DNA of 64,000 nucleotides from Lojkania enalia. Its lineage: Eukaryota; Ascomycota; Dothideomycetes; Pleosporales. Below are positions 11,001 through 21,972 of the stretch, one piece after another. Within the stretch, counting starts at the first letter, position 1. Each line of letters begins with the position of its first letter. Under the pieces are notes generated by a model. It was not told the origin of the DNA, searched no databases, and saw only the letters and a program-made list of their open reading frames with translations. The stretch is from contig ML986755.1 of the NCBI GenBank assembly GCA_010094045.1, positions 39,287 to 103,286 of the forward strand, written 5' to 3'. The translations under genes and the position numbers were made by a program.

Positions 11001-13070
11001 ATGACTATGCTACCAGCGGCGCCGCAGATCCTCATATATATTCTTCGGCGTGATGTTCGGCTCTCGGACAATCCAATTTTCTACCACGCCTCACTATACT
11101 CGCCACAAAGCGATCGCAAGTCGGGAGAATTGCAGACCCTAAACTCACGCGAGAAAGAAAATTCTCTCACTGTTAATTATGATACCTCACGTTTCACGCA
11201 TCTTCTTCCAGTATACATTTTCCCCGCCAATCAAATAGAAGTTTCTGGATTTCTATCATCTTCTGCAGGAGTATCACCCTACCCAGAAGCACGAAGTTAT
11301 GTCGCTAGACTGTGGCGGACAGGACCGTACCGGGCCAAGTTCTTGGCCGAGGGGGTCTGGGATTTAAAGCAAAGGCTTGAGAGCCTTCGATCCAAATCTG
11401 GGCTTGAAATAAGGGTTGGACAGGTAGGCGCAGTGATCAATCATATGCTTGAATGGTACAGAGGAGCAGAGGCGGATGGTAGTTCGCGAGGAGCTGTTGC
11501 TGGCATCTGGATGACTTCTGAGGACAGCACCGAGGAAAAGGCAGATGAAGAAGATGTGAGACGGCTAGCTAAGAAGAACGGCATTGAGTTCAAGGCATGG
11601 ATCGACGAGAAGTACTTCATTGATGAGTAAGTCCTACCAGGCCTACTCAATATGTGCTCGAAGGCCATCCATAATTGACAATGCAAAAGCCGCGAAGTGC
11701 CTTACAACGCATTCGAGTTGCCCGACGTGTATACCACCTACCGCAAGAAACTAGAACCTCTTCGATCCCGCCCACGACCTACTTTGCCTACGCCATCCCG
11801 TCTCCCACCACTTCCTCCTGCAATCCCTCCACAGGCAGACCCATTTGAGATCCCAACAGATCTAGTTGGACTGAAAGCGTCGCTCTTATCACCTCTGAAT
11901 AATGATCCCTCCTTCGGCTTGACTTCTCCCCCTCAGTGGCCTGATGATACCAAGAGCGCTCATTCTTTCATAGGCGGAGAAACAGCAGGTTTACATCGAG
12001 TCTCACACCTCGTCAATAGCGGCGTAATATCTTCCTACAAATCTACAAGGAACGGTTTGTTAGGCCTTGATTTCAGCACTAAGCTTTCTGCCTACCTCGC
12101 ACAAGGCCATATCACCGCGAGGCAGGTTCACTGGGCAATGGTGGACTTTGAAGAAGGGAAGGGAGGTGGGAAATCAGCCAAAGGATATGGGGAAGGTGAA
12201 AATGAGGGGACTGCGGCTGTAAGATTTGAATTGCTTTGGAGGGATTATATGCGGCTTTGTGTGCGCAAGTTCGGATCAAAGCTATTTCATATCGAGGGCA
12301 TACACAATTATGCCGACTCGGATGAGCATAAAGAAAATCAGAGTAAACGGCCGCCTCGAAAACTATGGAGGCAAATCGAAAAAAATGGACATACTAATCA
12401 GGATTCCGCCAAAGTCCTAGAGGCCTTTGACCGTTTTAGATGTGGCCGCACGGGGATAGGACTCATTGATGCGTCGAATCGCGAACTTTTCCTTACAGGC
12501 CACACTTCAAACCGTGCTCGGCAGAACGTCGCCTCTTTCCTAGCTTCCTATCTTGGCATTGACTGGCGCATCGGAGCCGAGTGGTATGAGTTTCTTCTCA
12601 TTGATTACGATTGTGGGAGCAACTGGGGCAACTGGCAGTATGTCGTTGGTGTCGGTAATGATCCACGGCAGGGAAGAGTGTTCAATCCGGTAAAGCAAGC
12701 CCTTGATTATGATGCGCATGGCGAGTATATACGTGCCTGGATCCCTGAGCTAAGAGGACTGAGACTCACAAAGAGCGTTGGACAGAGTAAAGAGATTGAT
12801 CAGCAAAGGCTCATGGGTTTGTTTCAAGCATGGAGGATAAATGATTTTGAGAAAGAGTATTTGGGACTGAGCGGTTTAGAGTGGGTAGATAACCCGCTCA
12901 TCAGGATACAATTTTCGGTGGGTAGAGGTAAAAGAGGCAACGGAGATGGACGGGGTCGAGGACGAGGCGGATGGAGAGGAAGAAGAAAGGGGAGGGATTC
13001 CAAGGGATTGGGTACTGAAGAGAAGGTGGCAAGGGTGCAGAGTCCGAGTGCGGATTGCGCACAGAACTGA
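11001..13070 (+). CDS. Cryptochrome DASH (photolyase/cryptochrome family)
   Basis: A blue-light flavoprotein of the CRY-DASH class, which repairs cyclobutane dimers mainly in single-stranded DNA and may have signalling roles in fungi. Two exons (11001-11626 and 11690-13070) give 668 residues. The N-terminal photolyase domain opens with YILRRDVRLSDNP. The FAD-binding domain has FDRFRCGRTGIGLIDASNRELFLTG split by variation from the classic form, then TSNRARQNVASFL, LGIDWRIGAEWYEFLLIDYD and NWGNWQYVVGVGNDPR, all typical of CRY-DASH. The C terminus carries an Arg/Gly-rich extension (about residues 605-650: GRGKRGNGDGRGRGRGGWRG and following basic residues), an RGG-like nucleic-acid-binding tail also known in the Neurospora protein. 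A proline-rich insert follows the splice junction (TLPTPSRLPPLPPAIPP). A candidate TATA box and an overlapping upstream frame precede it. Confidence 0.92.
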
Positions 13071-13654
13071 GGATTTTCTTGATCTAAATTATAATTGATA
13101 ATCTTTCGGGATCCCTGCTCATCGAATTCTCCACTACCACACCGATGCTTGTTTGCCCTTGTTCCATATGCTGCAAATGCGTACTGACCCTGAATACCCC
13201 AAAGCATTGCTCCGCAATGGAGTGCCTCGTGCTTGTAGTATACCGGAAAACCAGCAATCTTAAAGGTCCCTGTAAATTACTAGGTAATAGCGTAGTAATA
13301 CTTTTGGCCCTAGCAAACAACATCGTCCGACAATATTGTGCAAGGTCCACATCAAGTATACTGAATTGACTATTAGCGCCCTGAATAGCTATATTAACAA
13401 TGCCTTTCTCATCAATCCTACTGTCGTATTTTCACAATGCATGCTTAAATTCCACACTGTTCATTCTAAACGTTGTGTTCTCCACCCATGACATACTCCC
13501 TCATCTCATAAATATCCTCCTTCCTCCTATTGCCTCCCCAATTCCGAAAATGTGCAAGATCACAATTACACCTCTCTCCAACAGACTATCCACGAAACAG
13601 TGCTCTACCCGGCCGCCAAACTGCCACATTGCAATCCTCGTGTGAAGAACATGC
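13071..13654. other. Intergenic region
   Basis: No supported gene. A pyrimidine-rich stretch (about 13480-13570) precedes the J-like gene and probably belongs to its promoter or leader. Confidence 0.45.
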
Positions 13655-14314
13655 ATGATGACTCTGCCGTCCTCGGTTCTTCCATCGGGAATCTACCTCT
13701 CCTCTGCCAGCGTCTGCCCTCCGCCAGCGTTCACACCATCACCCGAGTTCCCTGATCACTATGCAATCATGGGGCTGGACATGTGGGCAACACCCGATGA
13801 GATTAGGGAAGCGCACCGTAGGCTTCGCCGCTCGTATTTCCAGTCCGATCCACGAAAATACAAGGCTCTACAATTCGCCTATGGTGTCCTCGTCAACAGC
13901 GATAGCAGACGCGAATACGATAAAACCTACCACCAGACAAAAGAGGTCTCGCCCTCTGCAGGCATGCCTCCTAAGAAGGTATCTGTGGCCCAGAAACTCG
14001 ATGTGCGGAACATGGTAGAGAGGATCGAGCTGCAAAAGCGGGATCCGACGCCGTGCGCAAAAGAAGTGGTTGAGCGGCAGCCGAATCACAAGATTGAGGA
14101 CACTACGCAGCAGTTGGCGATTCAGCCGGAGGTGGAAAAACCGCGCGATCCTGTTAAGCATCCTAGGAGAGTGTATGAGCCTACTATCGGGTCTAGGCCT
14201 TATTATTCATATATTCCTTTGCCGAAATCATATGGAGTGAGGGAGAGGCATCCGAGGCTCAAGTGCCATAGACCGACGTATATGCTCTCTTATGCTGCGA
14301 ATTCGCTGCCTTGA
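13655..14314 (+). CDS. J-domain-like protein with degenerate HPD motif
   Basis: A single-exon frame of 219 residues. Residues about 33-92 resemble a short J domain: FPDHYAIMGLDMWATPDEI, then a basic helix (EAHRRLRRSYF) and the closing helix ending SDSRREYDKTY. The His-Pro-Asp loop that stimulates Hsp70 is replaced by QSD, so classical co-chaperone activity is unlikely. The rest is basic, low-complexity sequence with a Tyr/Pro-rich end (RPYYSYIPLPKSYG). Small diverged J-like proteins of this kind are common lineage-specific genes in filamentous fungi; the function is unknown. Two adjacent ATGs begin the frame; the start is the first. An upstream intron cannot be excluded because the N terminus before residue 33 is not conserved in character. 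Confidence 0.7.
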   Translation: MMTLPSSVLPSGIYLSSASVCPPPAFTPSPEFPDHYAIMGLDMWATPDEIREAHRRLRRSYFQSDPRKYKALQFAYGVLVNSDSRREYDKTYHQTKEVSPSAGMPPKKVSVAQKLDVRNMVERIELQKRDPTPCAKEVVERQPNHKIEDTTQQLAIQPEVEKPRDPVKHPRRVYEPTIGSRPYYSYIPLPKSYGVRERHPRLKCHRPTYMLSYAANSLP

Positions 14315-15380
14315 TTTGGGGGGGACTGAGGTGGATGCTACGAAGTGATTTTCGATTTTTGGTCCGCTGGGTGCAGAACTTAGCATTTGGGTATATCTAT
14401 ATTTCTATTTTCCGAATGAAAAAATGTTGGACAATTAATTCAGATTCAAAAGGACGATGTGATTGGATGTGATTCTGGATGTGCAATGTGGATGTCGCAG
14501 GCTTCGTAGGAGCCAAAATATGTCTACCACTACCAAATAAGCATTTACAGTGCCGCATAGCGAGCTTAATGATCAATCACTTCATTTCTATGTGAGTAGC
14601 AAGCCTTCGGTAGGCGTGCTTCCGCGTATTCAAATCGTGGTAGAATCGCTGCCAAGGCGCAACGTGTGGCACCCTTCACTCCAACAACACCCCCTCCCAC
14701 TAAAAAAGTCTCACTTACTCTCTCGCTTAGACCTCATATTATCATACGAATCAGTATATAATCGAAAAGTTTATGAGATTTCTCTTAGCAACCTAGGTAT
14801 CTCACACACAGCTGCCATCGCACGCTGGTTTGTCACCTAATCTCGCCCCGGCGGATTAGCAAGCGAGTGGGTGACAGAAGCGAGGTTCGTTAGGTGTTAC
14901 TGAGCGTAGCAGTATACTGTAGAATTGCAAGGCACTCCCGACGGGGAAAGGACTAGGAAGCTTCGGAAGAACGTAGTCGCATTCGGTAGGTTCTACGGAA
15001 CCTATCGGGCGTGATGAACCTTTTTGCTTCTTTTTCCTCCTGCGAATGGAGGCCATTTCGTGGATGTTTTGGCATTCGAGCGATCATCGCAACATTTTAG
15101 CGGCCCTGTTGCGTCTTTTTGGATTCTTTTCATTTTGCTTTGGATTTTAAGGTGAGGGCGAGCGTGCCACACAATGCTTCAACCAATTGATACAGCTAGT
15201 AGCTCTAGTTGTATGATTCCTAGCAACATGACCGATCCTGGCCGATCGCGGCATTTTCAGTAGATGCTCGATTGTTCAGTCCGCAGCCTTACAAGTCTCC
15301 GTGACTGCAGAGGATGACGAGCAACAACTCCATCACCTTCTCCTTGAACAGGCTTGTTTCATCTAGGGGAAGTCTTACCA
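14315..15380. other. Intergenic region
   Basis: No supported gene. A 96-codon open frame on the plus strand (14550-14840) has no recognisable family and an unremarkable composition, so I leave it out. Confidence 0.45.
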
Positions 15381-15830
15381 TTAAATCTCCAATCCAGCTG
15401 TCCCCGTATCCAAAAATTCCCTAATGGATTCTATTCCAATTCCCCTTCGTATCCCCGTCTGATCATCCCAATTAGAATGCAAACTTATCAACGCACCAAG
15501 TAACCCTTTCGACAAGCGGTGCGCCGGAATGTCCCCAATACGCCCAGCAGTCATGTTTCAGCGCCCCAATCTCGCTATTATCCTGGCGGTCTTGACCCTT
15601 TGTGTGCCCATGGAATTTGCCTTCGCTGATGTGAAGGACGTCGTAGCCAGTTGCCACCCCCGGGCGACCGATTTCAAGATCCTCTAATTCAGGCTGTCGG
15701 ATGTAGAGTAGGGGAGTATTAGTGTTCGGTAGTGAGAAGGAGAGCATAATATAAAGGAACGTGAATTGAGGCTTATGTATTGAGGTTGTATTTCCTGATG
15801 TCTCGCGCTCTGCTGTACGGCTGCAAACTG
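15381..15830 (-). pseudogene. Frameshifted trypsin-like peptidase relic
   Basis: The minus-strand frame contains DCWAYWGHSGAPLVER, which resembles the catalytic-serine region (G-x-S-G-x-P) of trypsin-like peptidases found in multidomain fungal proteins. Just after this motif the frame runs into a stop at 15472. The next frame continues the expected sequence (ALISLHSNWDDQTGIRRG and then IESIREFL) to a stop at 15381. The switch occurs at a CGAAAGGG stretch near 15510, and no intron with proper splice signals can bridge it. The open frame upstream runs to about 15850 without a clear start codon. The usual GDSG is GHSG here. The catalytic His and Asp regions are not visible, so this is the 3' end of a decayed gene or a sequencing-level frameshift. 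Confidence 0.6.
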
Positions 15831-17064
15831 GACCGAGTGCTAGTACAGCGATGATTTAGAGAAGTGCTAGTTCTCTCTTTGGATCTCATTTGATGCACTT
15901 CGCTTGAATGATCAGGCCGGATGCGAATAATAGCCACAATGACTTCCTGCTCTGTAGCCGTTCTTCAGATTCAGTGACGCAGCGTGGACATATAAGGGGA
16001 CCTTCTTCTGAGATGCATACTGCTGTTACCTTGGAAATTGTCAGCGAGGGATCCGAAGGGGTGGATTGGTTGGTTGAAACTGACTGCTCCTTCCTGAGCA
16101 AATATCAATGTCGCATCGACGGTGGCATTTATTCTTAGATAGGCTTCAATTTTAGAATTATAGATTTCTTGAAGCTTATAGCCTTGAGATTCCGGGTTTT
16201 TTTAAAAGCTTTTTCTTATGCTGTAACAGTTTCACACTCCCTTAGTGAGCCCGGCTAAGACGGGAAGGAGTCTAATTGAAGACTTAGTCTGCGCGGCACA
16301 TTGATTCAGCGTTCGCTCTTCATCTTTTAGGTCAGAAGATTACACTAGCTTTGCGCGCTGTGAGGAGCTCGCAGTCTGTTGTGTCTTGCTTTGCTGTCTT
16401 GCCCACCTTCGCAAGGCTACAGTAGGCTTATCAATGTTGACTCTATGCCAACCCTGTACTCTCCTTCTTTCCATGCTTCTTTAAATAGTTAATATGGAAC
16501 CACGAAGAAAATGGGGGAAATGTAGAGTCCTCTGATGGTTCGAGGCGCAGAAACAGCGACGACAAGTAACACGTGATTAGCCATAGCCATAGCGCACGGT
16601 GCAGGTTAGTAAGGAAAGATGCATGTGATCATGAAAGTCGGTTAAATGAATAAAGGTCGACTCAAAGTTGGGAGCCAATGCATTGGAGGGGTTTGGCGAT
16701 AGGCGTACAATATGTGGAGTAATATCATTGGGCAGACGAAGGACGAAAGAAGACATGCTCATCAAGAGCCATAAGTGAAGATAGTTGTTTTAAAAAAAAA
16801 ACCTATTGGGCTCAAATATAATTGTTCTAGTACAAGAGACACCTACTTTTCAGTAATTGTAGACGAGCAAAAAAAGGGGAATACAATGCAGTGAAGCCGT
16901 AGCTTTGAACGCCCCCAATGTTGAACTTAGCCTTGTTCAATATCCATAATGCCGCTCGTAGATATCTCAAACGCCGAAAAATGCTAAATGAATATCCATA
17001 TGCAATCACGACCCAACCAACCCAGTTCGCAATACAAGGTACAATGAAGATTCAACTCCTAACT
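15831..17064. other. Intergenic region
   Basis: No gene supported on either strand. It contains a short A10 run near 16793. The right end is the 3' flank of the Sgf11-like gene. Confidence 0.45.
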
Positions 17065-18376
17065 TCATGGCTCTGGTTTTGTCTCATGCGCACTCAAAGG
17101 CTCTGCACTAGGTGGAGCAGATCCGTTATCTCCCTTGCCTAGAGAGAGCTTGATCTTCTTCGCCTTCGGTGCACCATCCTCTGTTTCGTCGCGGTCTCTT
17201 TTGCCATCAGGCTTCTCTGAGCTCTCGCTCCGTTTCCGTTCGGGGTCTTTGCTCAAATTCGAGCTGTTGGCCTTAAGTTTGACCTTAGGTGTGCCCCCGT
17301 CTTTGATCATCTTCTCTCTATCAGCCTTCTTAACGTAGGAGCTCTTCTTCTTTTTCTTCTTTTCCGGCGTCTCGTTGTCGCCTTCATCATCCTCATCGCC
17401 TAGCTTCTTGACCGGACTCACGCCCTTGCCCTTCACCTTCGGCACGCTGTCGCCTTGTGAACCCGGCGCTGGCGTACCCATGCGGCTCCCGAGGGGGGTG
17501 CCGCTGACACCGCTCCCATTTCCGTTCTGCCCCGCAAGCTTCGCCATGGCATTTCGCGAGCTCTGCCTGCCACTGATGCCTAGGCACTTCTCTAGGTGCT
17601 GCGCAAAGCGTGTGATAAGTAGACTACGCTTACAGTTTGGACATGTGTGCCACGGGATGTACGATGCTGGTTTTCCGCCTGTATTGAGTTTTATCTCTTT
17701 CCCTTGCCCATCTCCGCCTGCCATATCTGTGTCCTGGGAGCCGGGTGTACCCACGCTGTCCTTCTCAGCCTTCTTCAGTAGCTCCCGCTCCTTCTTGCTT
17801 TTGGCCGCATCGGTGGGAAATGGGTTGCCGTACACATCGTGCCCCGGCCGCTGCACCCACGGATAGAGCATACAGTACTCCTTGGTCAGGTCAGGGTTCT
17901 GCATCCCCTTACCCATGATGGGATGCATGAGCCGCGGGAGCTTGCAGTGCGGGCATGTGATCTCAGGCGTCGTCTGCAGAGGGTTACCCTTAAGGTACAC
18001 GCGGCCATTCTCATACTTCGCGGCGGGAGTCTCGGCAGCCGGCGGCGCGGACTGGCTACTCGAGCCCTTCGCTTGAGATTGCGGTTCGAGGTTGGCGAGA
18101 GCGATAGATTCGGCCTGGGTGGCGGCCGACTGCATACGCAGCATCTTCTCGGAGCGGTGACAGGAGAGCGCGGTACTGAAGATGATGTTCTGTATGACAT
18201 CTTCTAGGATCCCCGTAGTCTAGATAGTGCGTCTGTATTTAGCAATTGCTGGAAGCGAAGCATAGGGCTGGTGTGAGCTGGGTTGGCCATACCAGGTCGG
18301 CCAGAGCATCTGGCGACAGCTTGACGGGTGTGCGGACGTCTTCCGCCTGCTCGCCGGCTGCTCTGTCCTCAGCCAT
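17065..18376 (-). CDS. SGF11: SAGA complex subunit Sgf11-like (zinc-finger) protein
   Basis: Sgf11 links the Ubp8 deubiquitinase module to SAGA and helps remove ubiquitin from histone H2B in the nucleus. Two exons (18293-18376 and 17065-18219) give 412 residues; exon 1 starts MAEDRAAGEQAEDVRTPVKL, and the junction keeps the frame. The N-terminal helix expected to bind the module is seen as ILEDVIQNIIFSTALSCHRS. A CPHC pair (ITCPHCKLPRLMHP) lies at about residues 90-103. The typical Sgf11 zinc finger CPNCKRSLLITRFAQHLEKC followed by LGISGRQSSRNAMAKL is at about 195-230. The C-terminal 180 residues are low-complexity and strongly basic (a KKKKKK run and a final KAKKIKLSLG), likely nuclear localisation or DNA contact. 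It is longer than yeast Sgf11 (99 residues), as in other filamentous fungi. It lies about 400 bases downstream of POP1 on the same strand. Confidence 0.85.
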
Positions 18377-18774
18377 ATTGCTGAGCGGCCCTATGGGTGA
18401 GTCCTAAGTTCGAGGTGGAGGAGGTTAAGTCCAAGTCCTAGAATGCTGAAAGCGGGCGGGCTAGCTAATTTCCGAGATACAGTTTAGGGGACGGATATTT
18501 AGCGTGACGCCACTTTAGCCACATGGAGGCTGATACAACGCCGTTTCACATTCGTTCAGATGATAATAGTAGTAGTAGATTTCTGTTTGTCCACGGCTCT
18601 CTCGGGTACTATTCAAGCCTTACTACACAAGCTATATCTATGCAGAGAACACGGCTGTTATAACTGCTGCCTTTACAGGAAGTGGTAAACCCTTTGAAGC
18701 CCAAAGAGGTGCTCTAGAGGGTAATCATACACACGACCACATAAAGAGTATACACCATGTTGTTAAGTAGGCTT

Positions 18775-21330
18775 TTATACAATCTCCCATGTCGCCAATC
18801 TCCCCAGGCTCTGTCCTGCTTCACGCACAATGCACGCATGACGATGCATCTTGGTTTCTTCATTATCGTGCAAGACTCTTTGCAGCACCAAATTAGCAAC
18901 TGCAGTGGGCTTTCCCGCTGCCAAATTGAAGTTTCCGCTCGTGATAAACCCGATTAGGTCCGTTTCATCGGGGACAATAGGATACGCCGAGGTCCCTGCC
19001 TTGAGCTGGCCATTCTTCGACTGCACCGACTCCGGAAAGCTAGCGGCTAATTCCCTCGTACCGTGACGCTTCGATGCCTGTCTGTTGCTGGAACTTTCTC
19101 TTCTTCGATTTGCTTTGGAAGAATTTGCAGACAGAGAACTAGCCAATAGCGATAACCATTTGCCTCGCAGTCCCGCATCTCTAGTAGGGATCCGGTATAT
19201 ACGGGCACACTCTGCCGGCACGCCACGTTGCACCATGCAGACCTTCACAGTTATAACATGTGGTGCAGTAAGACAGTCGGGAGAGGGAAGCTTCCCCGCC
19301 ATTACATCGGCTGCTTGTTGCGGTGGGAGTTGCCGAAGAGGGGAGAAAGATGAAGTCGCTTCCGTGGATGGTTTTGCATCATCATGGCTGATCTTTGGAA
19401 GAAGCTGTTCCCAAGCGCAGGCCCAAGGATCTCCCACTTCTCCTTTTCGACCATTCCCAAGATCAATGGCAGTCCACTCAATTCTCTTACCCTTCGGTCG
19501 TTGAGTCCACTCTTTCTGCCGCTTAACGCGTTCGTGTAGCTCCCATCCCCACCCTGCATCAGTACCCGGATAATCAAAAGGGAAAGATGGATTGAATTTC
19601 TCGAAATCGACCTGCCGTCTCTCTTTCAACCCACCAAATCTAGGTGTTCCGCCGGTGGATATGGGATACTGCATCAGGCACCTCCAGACCGGAGAAACGC
19701 ATTTCCAAGGTAGGAGAACTATCCAAGAATTGCTCTTTCTTGAGGAATAAGTGAGTATAGGGATTTGAGGGTCTGCCGGTCGTGGTTCAGGGTACTGCCC
19801 AATTGATGCAGCTCCTTTTCGGCGATTAATTGACCGCTGCGACGGCAACGAGCGGCTCGCAGCGAGTCTAGCATTGCGATCAAATATAGCGGACCGGGTT
19901 TGTGTCTGATCTATAGGCCAGTTGGCCAGTGTTTCTAGGAGCTGGATCTGAGAGGTGTCGTCTTGCGACAAAGATGAGGTTTTGGGTGGATGATGAAGCC
20001 GAGGATCGGAAATGGAGAAAGCTAAGAGGGCTTTGGACGGCAAAGACCTAGGATCCGTAATAGATACCAGGGTTGGCCATAGCGCCTGGGGACTGTCTGG
20101 TTGTGGATCGGAGGATGCGGTAGGAGCCAGAATGGTGCATAGAGCCTCGAGTGCTGCAGGCCCGATAATTTCAATCGCGCCAATCTCAAAACGGAGATCT
20201 TCAACTGTTACGGCTGGTTTTTGCACTTTAGCAACCCGGATTACCTCGTTCCACAGCTGCAGGAATGCACTTGGGTGAACTCGAATGAATGCTTTGCGTT
20301 TCCCACTCTTGGAGTCTTCTCTAACATTCCAAATGACAGTAACTATAGCAATCTGCTTCGGAAGCTTGCCCTCGCGTTGGTATATCCACCCATCCCAAGT
20401 TCTGATACCGTTTCTCCACATTCTCGCCTTGGTTGTACCCTGCCATCTTTCGCTATCGTCTTCGAGGGCAAAACGTAGCGCGTTTAGGAGATTGGAAATG
20501 CTTACCTCCGTGCCCTCCAGAGAAATCGTAGACACATAGCTCATATCCCAAGCGACAGCCCCTCGTTGTGAAGACGCTCGATGAATAGCACGGTAGACTT
20601 TGGTCGCTGGTGATACTGGAATTGCAAACCGCCACAAAGGTTCTTTCGGAGGGGTCATAGTTGCACGTTTAGTATGAAATAGATGAGTGGGTAGCCATGT
20701 TTTGTGAACTTGACGTCTACGGAATCTTGCAGGCGGTGTTTCGCGGATAGCCAGTGCAGCGAACTTCTTGCGCTTTCCGGATGCGTCCACCTTTTTTGAT
20801 GCTGCATTATCAAGTTTTTCAGGCTTGTCAATGTCCATCCGGTCTTCTTGGTCCACCATAACAGTGACGTTATTCTCCACCCCCTTGTTCCTCTTTGCTT
20901 TGGCCTTTTTCCGCTTCTTGATACCTTCCTTCCTTAGCCAACTCTTTGCCCCTTTGCCAATTCCACTCCCACTCTTTCCTTTCGATATCGGCGTGTTATC
21001 TTGCTGTGCCTCCTTCCTAGCCTGCGGCCGCATTCTCCTCGGCACACGCTGTGGGTTGTGACTCCCAGTCCTCCTCCGCATATCTCGCGGGACATGTTGA
21101 AACGCTCTCCTCGATAGTCCCTTCTTTGCCGCTATCATCGCTGTTTCCAGTGCTTTAATTTCGTTCTCATGTGCGCGCATGAAGCACGAGACGTTGAGCT
21201 CGCCATTTGGGTATGCGTTGGTGGTAGGAGTGGTCGCAATATTACGGGACGGTTTTGGTGGAAAGCGCGGGGACTTTGTGGCAGATGTGTTGGCTAGGGG
21301 CTGCTTTCTTTTCTTTGAATTATCCGCCAT
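18775..21330 (-). CDS. POP1: POP1, ribonuclease P/MRP subunit
   Basis: The largest protein of RNase P and RNase MRP, needed for 5' maturation of tRNA and for rRNA processing; nuclear/nucleolar. A single exon. I place the start at 21330 (MADNSKKRKQPLANTS), giving 851 residues. The frame stays open for 40 more codons to an ATG at 21450, but that extension looks like leader sequence. The N-terminal POP1 domain shows a run of conserved Arg motifs (RRAFQHVPRDMRRRTGSHNP and RVPRRMRPQARKE) at about residues 65-105. The central POPLD domain is seen in SNSWIVLLPWKCVSPVWR and the following MQYPISTGGTPRFGGLKERR. The C-terminal part ends in LIGFITSGNFNLAAGKP and the conserved close CIVREAGQSLGRLATWEIV. 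The order and size fit fungal Pop1. A Lys-rich stretch (about 115-155) probably acts as nuclear or nucleolar signal. Confidence 0.92.
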   Translation of the reverse strand: MADNSKKRKQPLANTSATKSPRFPPKPSRNIATTPTTNAYPNGELNVSCFMRAHENEIKALETAMIAAKKGLSRRAFQHVPRDMRRRTGSHNPQRVPRRMRPQARKEAQQDNTPISKGKSGSGIGKGAKSWLRKEGIKKRKKAKAKRNKGVENNVTVMVDQEDRMDIDKPEKLDNAASKKVDASGKRKKFAALAIRETPPARFRRRQVHKTWLPTHLFHTKRATMTPPKEPLWRFAIPVSPATKVYRAIHRASSQRGAVAWDMSYVSTISLEGTEVSISNLLNALRFALEDDSERWQGTTKARMWRNGIRTWDGWIYQREGKLPKQIAIVTVIWNVREDSKSGKRKAFIRVHPSAFLQLWNEVIRVAKVQKPAVTVEDLRFEIGAIEIIGPAALEALCTILAPTASSDPQPDSPQALWPTLVSITDPRSLPSKALLAFSISDPRLHHPPKTSSLSQDDTSQIQLLETLANWPIDQTQTRSAIFDRNARLAASRSLPSQRSINRRKGAASIGQYPEPRPADPQIPILTYSSRKSNSWIVLLPWKCVSPVWRCLMQYPISTGGTPRFGGLKERRQVDFEKFNPSFPFDYPGTDAGWGWELHERVKRQKEWTQRPKGKRIEWTAIDLGNGRKGEVGDPWACAWEQLLPKISHDDAKPSTEATSSFSPLRQLPPQQAADVMAGKLPSPDCLTAPHVITVKVCMVQRGVPAECARIYRIPTRDAGLRGKWLSLLASSLSANSSKANRRRESSSNRQASKRHGTRELAASFPESVQSKNGQLKAGTSAYPIVPDETDLIGFITSGNFNLAAGKPTAVANLVLQRVLHDNEETKMHRHACIVREAGQSLGRLATWEIV

Positions 21331-21972
21331 TACGGGCGAGCAGACGGAAAGTAGATTTGAAACGCAGAGAATTGTTGCGAGCTCTGGAATCATCCTAATT
21401 TCCTCATGCTCGGCGAGGCCTAACTTGCTAGGCTTAGCGCGACGAACCACGGTTCACGAAGGCACGTGGGGGGCCACTAGCCCAATCCATTGATATCGGG
21501 ATACATGCGTTACCCCATATGGTACAGAATGTCAATATATTACAGTTTTTATAAGAATCACCTTACTCTTTTAGCTACAAACACTAGCATTTGAAGTGAT
21601 TGGGTTTCTACAGTATCAAGGACCTTATGGGATACGGGCTCACCTATTAGGACTCTGCAAATTCATACGAAGTTAATCGAGTCATTTTACAGTTCGAATA
21701 AAGATTCAATATCGATTATAACCTACTTCCCTATTTCTCTACTGATAATCTCCTCTACGGACCCTCCATATACATCGATCTCCTCCTTACTCCCATTGAG
21801 CCCCACCATCTAAACTCTCGCTCTCCTCCCTACTATTTTCCTCCTACACATTCCCGCTCTCCGACCTATAACCGTCCTCCTCACCCCATCCCTCGCAATC
21901 CCGACCTCGCTCCCATCCAGCATACAACACGGGCACTTCTCATCAACTTCGAACACTCTTCAGCAGATGAGA
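21331..21972. other. Intergenic, moderately AT-rich
   Basis: Upstream region of POP1. The part at 21720-21910 is pyrimidine-rich on the plus strand. No gene supported. Confidence 0.45.

Noticed and set aside
17375..18207. Long plus-strand frames opposite the Sgf11-like gene.
   Set aside because: They are antisense shadows of a low-complexity coding region.
21331..21450. Longer POP1 start at 21450.
   Set aside because: The added 40 residues look like translated leader and the internal MADNSKKRKQP start is more typical; not excluded.
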